This document shows, in pieces, positions 35,581 to 48,694 of a stretch of DNA of 64,000 bases. This DNA comes from Lichtheimia corymbifera B2541 (Eukaryota; Mucoromycota; Mucoromycetes; Mucorales; Lichtheimiaceae). Within the stretch, counting starts at the first letter, position 1; each line of letters starts with the position of its first letter. The stretch is from assembly GCA_000697475.1 (NCBI GenBank), contig JNEU01000881.1, forward strand, positions 62,001 to 126,000, given 5' to 3'. The notes under the pieces are model-generated. The model ran no database searches. It saw only the letters and a list, made by a program, of their open reading frames with translations, and was not told the DNA's origin. Made by a program: the position numbers and the translations under genes.

Positions 35581-36896
35581 CTCTGTGAGAGAGGCTTAGT
35601 GGCAAGTGAGCAAAGAATGACCAACCCGTAGGAATAAACGCCGCCGATCCCACACGTGGCGATATTGTCATACACTCATTTCATTCGTGCCCCGGCTTTA
35701 TTAGGGCGGCCCTTTTGTACAACATATCACGTCCACTTGCATTTGGTCAATCTAATCAACCACCTTCCTTCCAAACACCGACCAATGGCGGGCAAACGAC
35801 ACGTGGCATTTCCAATCCTCTGCTTCAGATATGATATCATTCGTAGCAAAATGTGCACAAACACCCACGCTTCTCAACCAACCGCTTAACTAATGATTCA
35901 GTAGCACTATTCTTCCCGTTGTTGAGTTCACTTTTTGCATTCCTTATCCCTTTACGTTTGGCTTTTTGAATTCCATTACCCAAAACTAATTATCATTTAT
36001 CATCAAGTTTAGGCGGACCAATGAATGCTGCTATGAATAGACACTATGCAATCCCGCCAAATTTGAGTCATGTATGGTATTTATCACGGTGGCTGGTAAA
36101 TTTGATTGTCTGTAAATTAGAGTCTGGTGTCCGCTCGTTACTGAGTGTTTACTTACATCGACCCTTCCCCCCATCCCTCATTATCCCTTTGATACTCACG
36201 CCACACAAGACAATGATTCACCAATATACGATTAGCAGCTCTTTGTACATTCCAGAAATGTTGATGATGAAAGGTATCTTCATATGTATTTGCAAGCTTC
36301 TACAAGGTCGGCCCAACAATTCGGAAGCTCGGCTCTCTGCGCCAATTTATGGTAGATTCGCCGACTTTTTTTTTTGCTGCCACTCCATATGTAGCCTTTC
36401 ACACCGACCGACCTTCGGAAGCATTTGTACAGTATCCGGTTTCTATGCGAACTTGGTTTTCTCATGCAGGTCCGAAAATAACGCACCGGGTGATGCCATC
36501 CCGTTGCAAAATTTCCAGTAAAAGTAACTAATCGAAGCAGCACGAGATGTTGCCACGAGCACCTTTCAATGCTTCCATGTGCAAAAGTAATCAAGTTGGT
36601 TGGTATCTGAGAGAGGTTCTAGAGAATTCGTTGTCGGGACGATGGTGACTATATCACTCGCACCTCGGAATATCGGATAATTGCCCACTGCATTGTTACA
36701 GGTTACGACTGGGGTCGATAGGATCCAGTGAATTGGGTTCAAAGGATAAAAGAAGCATCATCATCTATCGTCATTACGTATCACAATATGCATTCAAGTA
36801 TTGTCCTTTTCAGGGTTGCAAATGTTGTGTGTTTATAACAATAAAAAAAAGAGATAGCTTGAGTGGCTAGAGCGTTATATATCAAACAGCAGTAAC
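35581..36896. other. Intergenic
   Basis: About 1.3 kb; no gene supported. Pyrimidine-rich and AT-rich segments only. Confidence 0.45.
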
Positions 36897-38885
36897 TCAA
36901 GGGTGAGGAGGGTGCTGCGGAGGAGGAGAACTAAGACCAAAGAGACCACCGGATATACGCTTGGCTGCAGTCTTCGGAAGGCTACCCGATGTAGAGCTGG
37001 TGGATTCTAGAAAGAATAAAAACCGTAACAACGTCATATCAGCCTTGGCGCCAAGGAATTCTGTTTCTTCGACATTTTACCTGAGCGTGATCGAGATACC
37101 GAATGACTATCGGGAATAGCTTGTGGACCAACAGTGCTATGATCGTGATGATTCGTTGAAGTGGCAGTAGATGTTGATGAGCTATTATCAAGTTGCAAAG
37201 GTGGGATAGCGTTCAAATTCATATTGCTTTTATCCACTGATCGTTGAGATGATATCGATGCTGATCTTCGACCCTGATGGATGAAAGGTAAGTTTCGATC
37301 ATATTCTTTAACCCCCCTATTTTTCCCACCCCTTGTCAAGAACATCTTACTCGGACTTGCCTACTGGGCGATGGAGGCACAGAGCGGAATACAGCTGGTA
37401 TACTATGCCACAATAAGCCAAAGTTAACAAAAAGATTCGCCTATATAATATCAGGATTGATAAACCTACCCTTCATCCATCACAAGATCATCAACAGCCA
37501 AGTCTTGTTGTTTGCGAAGCTGAACAAGTTCACTCTTATGCTTGTTGCATTGCTGTACCTTGTTCATATCTACAAATGTATTTACATTAGCAAAAGCATC
37601 ACATCTTCTTCTCGTGGCACATACATTCTTTCTCCATTTCCGCCGTTTTGCTTTTCAATGCCGCATTCTCGGCCCGTAGCACTTCGATCAAACCAGCTGG
37701 TGCTACATCCGATGGTGATCCAGTCGGGTGCCATTTCTTTGCACTATAGGTGGCCATTATCGGTGAGCAATTCTATGTCATTCCCAAAATATACAAGAAA
37801 TACCTCAATGAAGGAGAAGCTGTGGCTGCTGGGCTGACTGGAGCATCTTGTATGCTACGCAATGAAGGTGACTTGATAGGTTGCTGTGCTCGAAGAGAAT
37901 CAAGTTGCTTTTGAAGCTTGTTGACAATGTATTCTTGTTCTTGTTCAAGGGCATTCTCGAGATCAATCTTTTCCTTTTGAAGCTGTGAAAAAAAGGGGTG
38001 ATGAGATGAGTCCTAATTATCCTTGTTCCGCGGATGAAGACCCTACCTGATTGAGACGCTTCTGCAATGTATTTGTCAAGTATTCTTCTTCTTGTTCCAC
38101 CTGCATTAATAACTCGCCTTTCTCCTTTTTGAGACCAGAGATACGTTTCAAGAGCTTGTTTGAGATATATTCTTCTTCTTGTTCAGCAAGAGCAGTCTAA
38201 AGAATGGGGTGGGTGGGTATTAGAAAAGATCGTATCATATTCTTATTGCTCTTACCATATCAACTGTCATTTGGCGTAACATTTGATTATCATGGCGAAG
38301 AATGTTGACATGGCCTTGTTCCATCTCCAAGTCAAACTCGAGCTTTTTGATCCGAGCTTCTTGCTGGAGGCATGTCTCGTGCAGTTTCTTGACTTGGGCT
38401 TTGAGCTCATCCATATCTTGTATCTCCAACAATGCATCCAATCGAGTGATCTTGTTACTAAACATAAAGGTGTCAACATATTTTTTGAACAACAATGTTC
38501 ATAGCAAACTTACGGCGAGCCAGATTGTAGTTGTTCAAGGGCTGCTTGGAACGCTTTTGCACGCGACTCCAGGTCGGCTTCCATATCAGCCTTGTCTTTA
38601 CGTGCCTAGTCCAAGTGTTAGAAATGATAGATAGAGAAGAAAAGATAGCATGAATACATACTCTGTCAAGCTGCTTTCGAAGCGATTCTGTCAACTTTTG
38701 TTCACCTTGGTGCAGCTCCTTCCACGTACGCACATTCTATAAACGAGCAAATGATCGGTTGTGGTCTTTAGATGTTTTGCTTTTGAAGCACACTAAACGT
38801 AGGACCTTCTTTAGTGTAGTAAGCTTACCGATGAGTCACGAACATCCGTTGTTTCTTGATTGTCCAATTGAGTTGTGTCTGCCAT
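36897..38885 (-). CDS. CCDC6-like coiled-coil protein (DUF2046)
   Basis: Eleven exons on the minus strand: 38829-38885, 38662-38736, 38514-38605, 38256-38457, 38047-38196, 37804-37982, 37625-37743, 37470-37569, 37351-37402, 37081-37273, 36897-37006 (442 aa). Nearly the whole N-terminal 280 residues are coiled coil. The hallmark is a series of related blocks EQEEEYISNKLLKRI, EQEEEYLTNTLQKRLNQLQK and IDLENALEQEQEYIVNKLQK, matching the LEQEQE-x-VN-[KR]L repeats of animal CCDC6. The C-terminal part is Ser/Thr/Pro-rich and ends PPPQHPPHP, again like CCDC6, suggesting SH3 or WW contacts. Animal CCDC6 is a nuclear/cytoplasmic protein tied to DNA-damage signalling; the fungal function is unknown. All introns are short GT-AG. 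Confidence 0.85.
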
Positions 38886-39077
38886 GGAAAAGGGATGAGT
38901 GAAAGGATAAAGGTTGTCAGACGACTAAAATGGAGGATTGGTTGTGCTGAGTTGAAGACTGCATGCATGATGTGGATTGCTCACGTCCAAGCGTTGCCCA
39001 ATGGCTATTACATCACCCATCTCCTATCCTCTCATATCAATATCCAATGTTATGGTATCAGCATTCTAACGTTTATA

Positions 39078-41603
39078 TCAGCTAATGAATATGCACAATA
39101 TGGACAAAAACACCACTAAATATGCTACATTGATCGACGCAGCCAGAGGCCGCAATGTAAGTTTATCCGGAAGCATTGACAGCCTGGTTGGTTTCCATCG
39201 GGAATACTAAGGGAATAAGATATGAGTAGGATAGTCAATAGGATTATATAACTACAAATAAACTTACATGCTTGTTTAACCACCTATCAGCTGGTACGAT
39301 CCAGCGTACCATCACCCTTAATTCATAAGATCGTACCACTTCATCTGCACGTGGACCCAATGCTGGTATATTTCTATGCGCACAGTGCATCTTTCCTTGT
39401 AATATCATTTCTCGTTCTTGCTCTGATAAGAAGCCATTATTGGATTTGAGACCAGCTACTTGAACAGGATCCTTGCGCACCACTGATATTGAAGGCTTGG
39501 TAGGTCTTTGTAATGTCGGAAATATGGATCGAGTTCCTTCTTGACCAGCAGGTGCTGCTCGAGTTTTCCCTTGTGATTGGGAGAGCTATTAAGCATAACA
39601 TTAGAGGGAACCCTGTTGCATGAATTCCAAGCCAAATATTTGTGTTACCGAAAAGCAATTTGCAAATGCATTAGCGGCCTTTTGTAACTCGGCTGCCTGT
39701 TGCTTGGTTTTTTGTTGCGCAGGTGCTTGACGAACATGAGCAACAGCAGCAGCTGCAGCAGCCCATGGTAAATGTCCTTCTTGTCGTGATTGAATGGCAT
39801 CCTGGATAGCACCCAATGTCTTTGTCAATGGCTCTGCTCGTGACCTTGCTTCTTTTATGTACAAGTGGGGTGGTGTCCATGTACCCCCACCAAGCTGAAC
39901 GAGATCGTCACGCGTCTTTTTCAAGCACTCCCACATTGCATCTCGTTGATCTCCAAAGTATTTACTGGCCAATGTATCCCCAGCGTCATTATTCTTCTCC
40001 GGTTTCACTGTACTGACATTGGTTTGCTGTGCGTGGATATTCACAAGAGCTTGTTCAGAAAGTGCCAAAAACTGTGTCAATTCTTGTGCCTTCAATACAT
40101 TGATCAGCCGATAGAGGATCCTCAATTGACCACCAATCTTTGTATCATCTTGTTGTTGTTGTTGTTGCTGTGCTTGGGTTGGAGTTGCTGTAGTAGCATG
40201 TGGATGATTGAACGGCATAGGGTTGATGGACATTGCTGGTGCTGGTGCTGGTGCTGCTTCAGGAAAGGTAAATGTCGACGTGCGTTGTAGAAAGATATCC
40301 ACCAGAGGTATGTAAAACAGGAGATTATCCAAGATCACTTGACGCCATCCTTCAGCTATAGGTCGAAACGTCTCAGTCTCAAAACTACGTGGTGTAGCTC
40401 CAAGTCGCCAAGGGGCTGCCCATAACGACCACAATGATATCACTTGAAGATATCCATCCGTCTTGGACCAATTGAGTGCCAATCGAGAAATAAGCATATA
40501 GATTTCATTCTTTGCAACATCATATACTGATTTGAACAATGGCTCGTGTTGTCGTCGTCTGAGATCACCACTGACAAGAAACGTCATGAAAAGGCGTATA
40601 CAATGCATATATTCTGAAGATAGCTTTTGTCCATTCGATATCCATGGTGTTCTCAGCCATAATTCAATGCATGCATCAAGGAAGAATGTTCCAATACTAG
40701 GTAAAAAATCTTGTTGTCCTGATCCACGTGTAACGCAAGGTATAAAATGGCGTAAATATATATCAATGATATCACTGTAGGCACCCGTGACGATGCTTCG
40801 TACACGAATTGGTTCTTGTTGAGTTGTTGGTTGCTGTGGATGGATACGATTGACGATGGAATGAGTTTGAGTAGTAGCTGGAGTAGGTCGTGGAGGAGAA
40901 GGCATTAATGGCACCCATGTAGCAACGCTGGTGATGTAGAAAAGATAAAACTGTATAGTGGAGAATCGGATCTGATATTCGCCTGAAGATGATCGTGGAA
41001 ATATGGTGGATTGTCGTGTAGCAGCTGTTCGTATGTCATTTGTAGCGCTGGTAGATGTACGTTTTTCCATATGAGTGCAATTGGTGTAAAGGCGAGGTAG
41101 ATATTGAATAGCACCAGCAGCTAATGCTTTCCGCACATCATCCTATTGCAAGCATGTATGAATAAGTCTATGCTTACAATGACAATGGATAGCAATAACA
41201 CACACACACGCACTCACCGGTAGGCTCTCGGTTGCTACATCGTATGAATATTGTGGGAACTTGCTTAAATAAACCAGACCTTGGACAAAGGGGCCATCTG
41301 GTTTCAACACCTGTACAATGGATGCATCATGCTCCGTTGGTATCTCGGTTTGCACCCATCCTCTACGCAACTTTATCGTGAGACTTTTTACTCACATATC
41401 CCACACACAAGCTCCTCAACACTTTACCTTGTTGCCGGTGCACCAAAGATCTGTGTCAGGATCGCGGGTAGTGCCGAATGCAACGTCTTTGCATGGTCGA
41501 TCGAGAGGGATCCAGGCGACAAGAAGAGGTTGTTGCTATAGTCATTCAAAAGTTTACAGGCACTTGGGACTGATCGTGTCTTGAACTCCTTGAGTAGATC
41601 CAT
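39078..41603 (-). CDS. SMPD4-like (neutral sphingomyelinase 3 family) protein
   Basis: Exons on the minus strand: 41428-41603, 41218-41362, 39649-41142, 39268-39585, 39078-39206 (753 aa). Similarity to animal SMPD4 is seen in order: an N-terminal helical part, GWVQTEIPTEHDASIVQVL with GPFVQGLVYL, a central block with LWSLWAAPWRL, and near the C-terminus PRADEVVRSYELRVMVRWI, like the IRSYEIALLVR block of SMPD4. The last exon encodes one hydrophobic segment (VAYLVVFLSILCIFIS) ending directly at the stop, so the protein looks tail-anchored, as in SMPD4, which sits on ER and nuclear envelope. Sphingomyelinase activity of this family is disputed and catalytic residues cannot be named. A low-complexity Ala/Pro/Gln insert lies near residues 400-435. 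The start at 41603 (MDLLKEF) is preferred to 41657. Confidence 0.8.
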
Positions 41604-42443
41604 CGTATCGGTTGATGAGTCGGTTATCGCGCCGCACGAGCTTGCTTCCCGTGGCAACGGGGTACGAGGAGAAGTAGAAGTGAATTAGAAATCCCGCGTT
41701 GTCGCTTGATTAACGCAGTCAGTGCTACTTCATCTACCAATAAACCACGGCAGATGTGCACCCTAAAATTGCCTGTTGAATGCTAGCAAGTTATCGATTC
41801 ACTAATATAGCATCTTGTTTTGATATTGATGTTAAATGCAATTAACACTTAAAGCCAGCTCTGGTTTCTTTGTCCCTTTGCTCTAGGGTCACTTGTCTAT
41901 CATTTGTTCTTTGTTATCTACCCTTACAGTCCTTTGAGGGGAGAGTGTAGTATGTGAATGAATAATCAAACAACGCGAATCAATCCACTCCTGAGCTCTT
42001 TCTCTAGCGAAAAAGGATGGCGTCTTGGAGTAACAAGTAATATATAATAATGACCACCTTCACGCTATGGCTACTATTTATACAAGCTCAAATGATCGAA
42101 CAAGTAGGATCTGCTACCCACTTGCAATATACGAAGCGTCACGTTCTTGAAGAATACAAGTTGGAATGCTGTCTCATGTATGAGAACTGAGGGTCGCTTT
42201 CGTTGTTGATACACAAAGACAATCGCGTTATAGAATGACAATGAGACATCTCTATCGTTACATTAAATGATCCAAAAAGATTGATTTACATCTTTATTAT
42301 GGTGCCTTGAAGAAAAAGGGATACGCATGATGATACAATGAGGCTCTATGGCGGTGGTGGTGGTGGTGGCATTTGAAAACTAGATCCCGACGTCCAGCTA
42401 CTTTTTTCGCTTGTCTCTGCTTGAGTTGAATGTCACCTTCTCC
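41604..42443. other. Divergent promoter region SMPD4-like / URB1
   Basis: About 840 bp between two divergent genes; no further gene is seen. A GGTGGTGG run at about 42353-42369 lies in the URB1 leader. Confidence 0.5.
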
Positions 42444-45400
42444 ATGAGCGATCCCGACCAACATTATACCGATCCGGAAGAGATTCGCAAGGCATTGCAT
42501 TTGCGTGATGCTGGCGTGTTACCTCCAGGTAAATTCGCTTGTTTCCAATCTGATATCGTGCATAGCAACCATTAACAACAGTGACCCATGGATAGCTCTC
42601 ACCACGCTGAGGGATCAATTGCAAGAAGCGACCAAGATTCGTGTGGACCCCATGGAAAAGCGAACACGATCACTCGTCGAATACGTACAACAATGTCAAA
42701 ACGGCAGCGATCTATTGGATCTATGGGATTATCAAGCTAGTGTGAGTAGTCGATATAGCACCTTGTTCACTGTAAGGCTAAACGCGCCTTGTAGAAAAAC
42801 TTGCAAAACCTCGAATGCTTGGTTCCAGAAGTGATTGCGCAATTCCTGAAGCTCTGTACAACGCCCATCATTCGTCCTTTCGGTTTAGAATTGGTGCAAA
42901 CTATATCCTTTTTGTTGTCAATTGCTCGCATGTCGTACTAATCTCAAAGTCACGTGATCAATATCCTTAACCCATTAGCCCTTACATCATAGACACACGA
43001 ATGAAGTATATTACTCGCGGCTTGGCATCTGGACGAATTCCTCATGTCATGGCCACCTTCAAGCTTTTGGAAGCTATGTGCTCCTTAGGACAATCAGCAG
43101 CTAGTGCCTTATTCCACAATTTCAATTTCCAATCAGAGGTAAAAGAAAAGGACAATATCGATAACTGACATAGTGCTGATATTCATGGTATTCAATATAG
43201 GGCTTCCTCAGATCTGCTCGTTATCGACAAAAGACCAAGACCAAGAACCCAAAACGCTATCTCTATGGTATTAATCAGCAATCTCTGCTTATCTTACAGT
43301 CCTCTAATCATCTTACATTTAGATCTTCGAACCCAGTACGTGCGATTCGTACTTGCTTTCTTTATTCATGCGGATGCTGGCGTCAAACGACAAATATTAA
43401 GCGTCAAGAACTTTGTGCATTCAGTATTCAATTCAATTGATGAAGACGCCTATCAGGTACTTTTACGTCTGGATGGGAACGATCATTGACTATTATACTA
43501 ACATTGTTATCTAGCTTATCCAAGAGATCTTTTCAACAGTCAAACAGCATCTCATTGATGATACGCATGTGCCACGCTACAATAAGACCTTGTTTTTCTC
43601 GCACCATATTCTGGAAAAGGTATTTACAGATGGCTGTAAGGGAGGCATCGGCTCGAGATTTACTTTTTTGTGTTGTAGATTGCGAAGCTTTATAATCGAC
43701 GAGAACCTGAATTGATTGGACCGGATGAAACAGGCATACCAGCAGAACTTGCGCATGACTTCCTATTATCCATTTGCACCATTCCTGGTGAAGGCATTTG
43801 TTACAAGGATTATGGATGGTATCCGGTTGTGTCTGCTACAGAGACACAGGAGGCGCAAGGTTCTGCATCCAAAATACGCAACAAGACCTTATCTCGGTTT
43901 ATCGCAGTGCTGAAACCTGCAGAAGATATTCGCCAACAAAAGCTTCTCTTAAAGATTCTATCGGCATGTCCAGAATTGGTACCAGGGTAAGCATCAAAAG
44001 CTTATGATAGCTAGAGGACTCAACATGGTGCTAATTCCTATGAAATTATATAGATATTTCCAGAGCATTGCGACATCCATTGAGCCTCGACTAAGCAGCA
44101 AATGGCTTGCTAGGATGACACTGGTCCAAAAAGTGATTCGTTTCCCTGTACCATCTCTCTATTATGGCGACAGTGATGTATACCCTGCAACACCACCATC
44201 CGTCAACACCATCCTCGACAATATTCTCCCAAATACCTTTGGACGCGTGGTATCTGCTCGTGGTTTGAAGAATGCAAGCCCCTTGGTCAATTATGCAACA
44301 ATTCTTCTTCTCACTGCAAGCTTCTTGAAGTACGATGATGTCGTGCATGCTATTGAAAAAGTCATTTCTACATCCAACGTCGATGGCATCAGTAAATGGC
44401 ACGAGTGTCTCTCACAACTGCGCGATGGGTTCCGCAAACGCCTCCCTGATGTATTGACCATGATCTCTGTATATCAATCGACCCAAACCAGAGCTGATAA
44501 TGGAGTTGATGAAGCCGAGATCACAGCACAGCAAGAGATGATGCAAGATAGCACATTGCGTCTATTACGTTTTTACCAGCAATATCTTCCAGAAGCTATG
44601 ATGGAGGCAATGGTGGACCCAGCAAGCTTTATTCCAACCGACATTTTGTCTATGCGTCCTGAATCTCTTGTCAATTTGCTCGATATGCTATCAAATGTGC
44701 CTGATCTTAGATGGACAAACAAAGCAGGTAATGTTGGGATATTGATCACTCTGAAGCAAGTGTACTCATATTAGCCATTATAGCAAAAACATCCTTATCG
44801 CATATCACGACGCTTCTTGCCTTGTATCTTCAATCACCTCACAAACATATCCAACAGCTTACCAGCAAATTGATCAATAGCACACTTGCGGATTCATTCA
44901 TGTTTCGACACGATCCCAATGAAGTACGCATGTGGATTGAAGCTTTACCTCGGAATCACGTGGATGGAAAGACGCTCACAGATCAGCAAACGACTATTTT
45001 ACGATTTTTGGATGAATGTATCGATCGTTTCAATGGTGCACAATATCGCTATATGGATCAACTATCTCAATTAATGGAGCGAGCCGCATCGAATCACAAT
45101 GAACATTCCCCCTTGATGCAGGCACTTGTCCAAGCTGCTGATGCCGAATCGTATCCATTCAGTGCGCTTTTGTTGACGGTTCTTCAGCACATGCAAACTT
45201 TCAAAGGCAACAAAAAGACTGTCATGGCGTATGTCACTTCACTTGTTATCCAATTGATCGCCAAGCAAAAGATCCCGATTTATTTGCAAGAGGTGTGCGA
45301 TATGCTTTATCAGCAATGCAGCGATGAAGCTTCAAGTGTGTCACCTTCCTCTGTGGCAGCATGGGATTCTTTCAACATGGTCCAGCAAACATATGCCTGC

Positions 45401-48400
45401 TTGTCAGCTTCATCGACGTCTTCATTATCGGATGTCAAGGACTCATTTGACCAAGCCCTTCTACAAAATGTTCTCTCAGGTACATGTATACCTAGATGAT
45501 ACCTAATGCCTTTATAACCTACATCTTCTTTCCTAGACAATGATGACTTGACTGAACGACGACAACGTATGGTGGAGGTATTACAATCGCTACCAGTAGT
45601 AGATGCCGACCATCATTTGAAATCATTGGCACAATGCTGTGAGGAGAAACTTCAATGGAAATCGTTTGAGCCACTCGTGGAATACATCTCGCAACGTCAT
45701 CCACTGGCAGGCAGTGTCTTCAAATATACCGACATCAGCACTATCGACTCCTTCGAAAACCAGGATGAGCAGTAAGTATCTTCGAGCTCTGTTCTTATCT
45801 AGAGATAGATTGTCCTAACTTGTATCAATAGCGGTGTCATGATCCGGTTGATGAAGTCGATTCCTTTCGATATTCTTTTCTTCAACGTCTGGCAATCTTA
45901 CGATTCGAATCAAGTGGCAACCGACTTACTCAAATATGCCGTACAAGATTTCGATGCCAAACGACTTGCACATGCTTTATCCTTGATCCTTGAAAAGCTC
46001 TCAGTGTTTGTCGACAAGGGGGATACGGCTATTGCTCCGTTACAATTGGCATTTACGCTTATCACCCACTTATTCACGCTTGCTGGTGATAACCAAGGTC
46101 AGCTGAAAGCGATAATTATCGACCATCCAGTCATGAACGAGCTCGAATCTCGACTTATTCATCAAATCGAATGTTTGGAAACACAGCAATATGAAAACGT
46201 CAATCCAGAGGTATGCCCATGCCACTCGTCTACTGTAATTGCAACGTACTTATAAGCATTCTTAGTTCATTCGCATTGTTGTCGATCATGTCAAGCTTTT
46301 TGATCATCCTCAAGAAATATTGGGTCACCTCATCAAGATCGATAGTTTTGATATCAGCGACAAGCAACTGCAAAGCAACATATGCCAGCTCTTAGTTTCT
46401 CTTATGGATGATGTATGCAAGATGAGCAACACGCAGCTTGAAGAACAGGCTTTTGAACGAGTCGCAAAGCTTTGGAGAGTTTGGTCCCCTAGTGTGCTTG
46501 AACAAGGCATGCTATCGCTTCTCAATTCTTGTGTCGATAATCATCCCGAGGGCATTCCAATCCTTCTCGACAGCTGTAACGATTTATTGCTACGCTATAT
46601 CTTTGATGGTGGTGATTGTCGTATCCCCTTGGACGTCATTCAGAATTCTTGCAGCACTTCGGGTATCAATGTCGCCAACCTTGTCGAAGAGGCTATCAAC
46701 AGCCAAGAAACTTGGTCTGTGTTATCACCAACACTCGTGGGCGTGGTACAAATCGGATACGAAGGGAATGAAGACGACAATCGTTGTGCATATGCCATCA
46801 AGGCCTTGGAAAAGTTTCTCCGCATTATCGCCAAACCCACTCTCATTGATGTTCACGATGCGTTTTATGATCGACTTGCGACATTTATGGATTTGACGGA
46901 GGTGGATTGGACTATGCTCGATAGGGAATGCGTGCGTGATTTTGTGTTGAATACCATCCTTGACAATATTGGTGATGCAGCAGCTATTCGATTGACCGCC
47001 ACTCTTGTGGACAAAGCATATCATAATGTAAGTTGAACGAAGATTGGCATCATTTTCTTTTCTTTACTCACGTAGCCTTGTATAGATCAACAAGCGTGAG
47101 CCAATTGAAACGTATATGCGCCGTGTATTAGACCATGAACAATATCAGACATTGACGAATCCTGAGAACGACAATGAGCAACGGCGATCCATTATTCGAT
47201 TGGTGCATGTTTTGCATGCTTTGCAACCTGATATCTTGGCAACACAACATGGTTTACTTGATCCACTTTTGACAAGCTATGGTGCTACTACGTCAAGACC
47301 TGATCGAACGATTCTTGATATATTACGTTCATGCGAAGCTCGAGGACATGGCACTATTCTTCCCAAGATGCTTCTTTGGGGCACTGGATCAGACAAGACG
47401 CGTCAAGCGCATGCTCAAGCAGGAACCTTACTCCAAGCCGACACAATATCCATGGTGACGTTTGGTTTGATTGATCCGGATTTGATGGAATACACGTGGA
47501 CACATTTTCCCGAGAACACTACCCTTGGTGCACCAGAGCCTCCAGCACAAAACGACAAGCCTGTCTATGATCCTGCATTCTTTTTGCCCTTATTTGGTAA
47601 TTTGATCGGCAATGGTGCTGTTGATTGCAAACGATTTCTGGAGTGCAAGGCACTTGGGATGGTACTCGTATCGCTTTCTTGCCAAGACGTCCAAGTGCGT
47701 ATGCTGGGCTTTCAAATGATGGACCAATTCTATGCCTTATTGCAGGTAAATATCACAAAGGTACTTTGTGGATCCATTTCAATACTGACGTTCTGTATTG
47801 CAGCATTCCAAGATCACTGAGGTTGCACAGCTGATTTATTTGCTGGATGCATTGAGAAATTCCATTGAAGGTCGACACAACCAAGATGAGCCTCCTCGGA
47901 TACCAGCTGCTGTAACTGTGACGGTGGCACATGCTGTGTTTATTCTCCTGGATCCTACACATTACATGTATCCTCACATCTCTCGATTGATCCTGCAATA
48001 TCCCAACTTTGATCTCAACGTAAGTGTTTGACATGCGACTTTTGACTAGTATCACATTAACATGGCTGTATAGTATGTTCCAATGTTCAATTGGGTCTTC
48101 TCTTCGGCAACACCGACACATCGCAAAGAGCGTTTATGGCTTTTACAAGTACTGGCTTCATCCATGCGAACATATGAGGTTTGTTTGATATGTGTTCATC
48201 ATGGTGTGATATGCGGATATTAATGAATTGCGTTTATAGGATTACAAAATATTCACTAGACGACGGGTGTGGGATTTGATCATGTCTTTTTATTCTTCCG
48301 TCATGGCCGATCAACCTACCAAGAAAACCATCGTCGAGGTAATTGGTGACTTTGTTTGTTATTTATAGCAGCTGACTCATTGTTGTCTTTGATGCAGATC

Positions 48401-48562
48401 ATGCAACATGCGCTCAAGATTCCACGTGTGGGGAGCAGTTTGGTGCGGAATCAAGGACTTCAGGCTTGGATTTACCAAATACTTGCGCTATCACGAGATG
48501 AAGAGGAGAAACATACATGGGATAACTTGCTTCAGCAAGTGAATTGTGTAGACATTGATTAA
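42444..48562 (+). CDS. URB1: Ribosome biogenesis factor Urb1 / Npa1 (18 exons)
   Basis: Exons: 42444-42528, 42596-42741, 42795-42902, 42986-43138, 43201-43267, 43323-43456, 43515-43619, 43679-43986, 44054-44727, 44784-45479, 45537-45771, 45832-46210, 46266-47027, 47086-47745, 47804-48019, 48074-48178, 48240-48338, 48398-48562 (1698 aa; yeast Urb1 is about 1760). The N-terminal Npa1 domain is recognisable: LASGRIPHVMATFKLLEAM, FNFQSEGFLRSARYRQKTK, then QYVRFVLAFFIHAD and RYNKTLFFSHHILEKIAKLY. The rest is helical-repeat-like, with a C-terminal block (TPTHRKERLWLLQVLASSMR) typical of the NopRA1 region. Urb1 acts in the nucleolus with Rsa3, Nop8 and Dbp6 in early 60S assembly. Intron 3 has AT-AC ends; the other introns are GT-AG, one with donor GTTTGT (48179). 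Confidence 0.95.
42903..42985 (+). other. U12-type AT-AC intron in URB1
   Basis: The donor ATATCCTTTT matches the U12 5' consensus ATATCCTT. A U12 branch-point TCCTTAAC is at 42964-42971, about 15 nt before the AC acceptor at 42984-42985. Removing these 83 bases joins LELVQT to IIDTRMKYITRG in frame; no GT-AG pair here gives an open product. Confidence 0.88.
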
Positions 48563-48694
48563 CAAGCATCCATTTTAGCATTTTTCAAATTCATTAGCAT
48601 TAAGTACTATAATAAAACGTAGCAAATGATCGTTCAAAAGGAGAACAGCAAAATGTAGTATGAATCAAAAACGCTTTGATATTATAGGTATCTT

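Noticed and set aside
42903..42985. Reading the URB1 third intron as a frameshift or assembly error
   Set aside because: Complete U12 donor, branch point and AC acceptor explain the gap exactly, and flanking protein is conserved.
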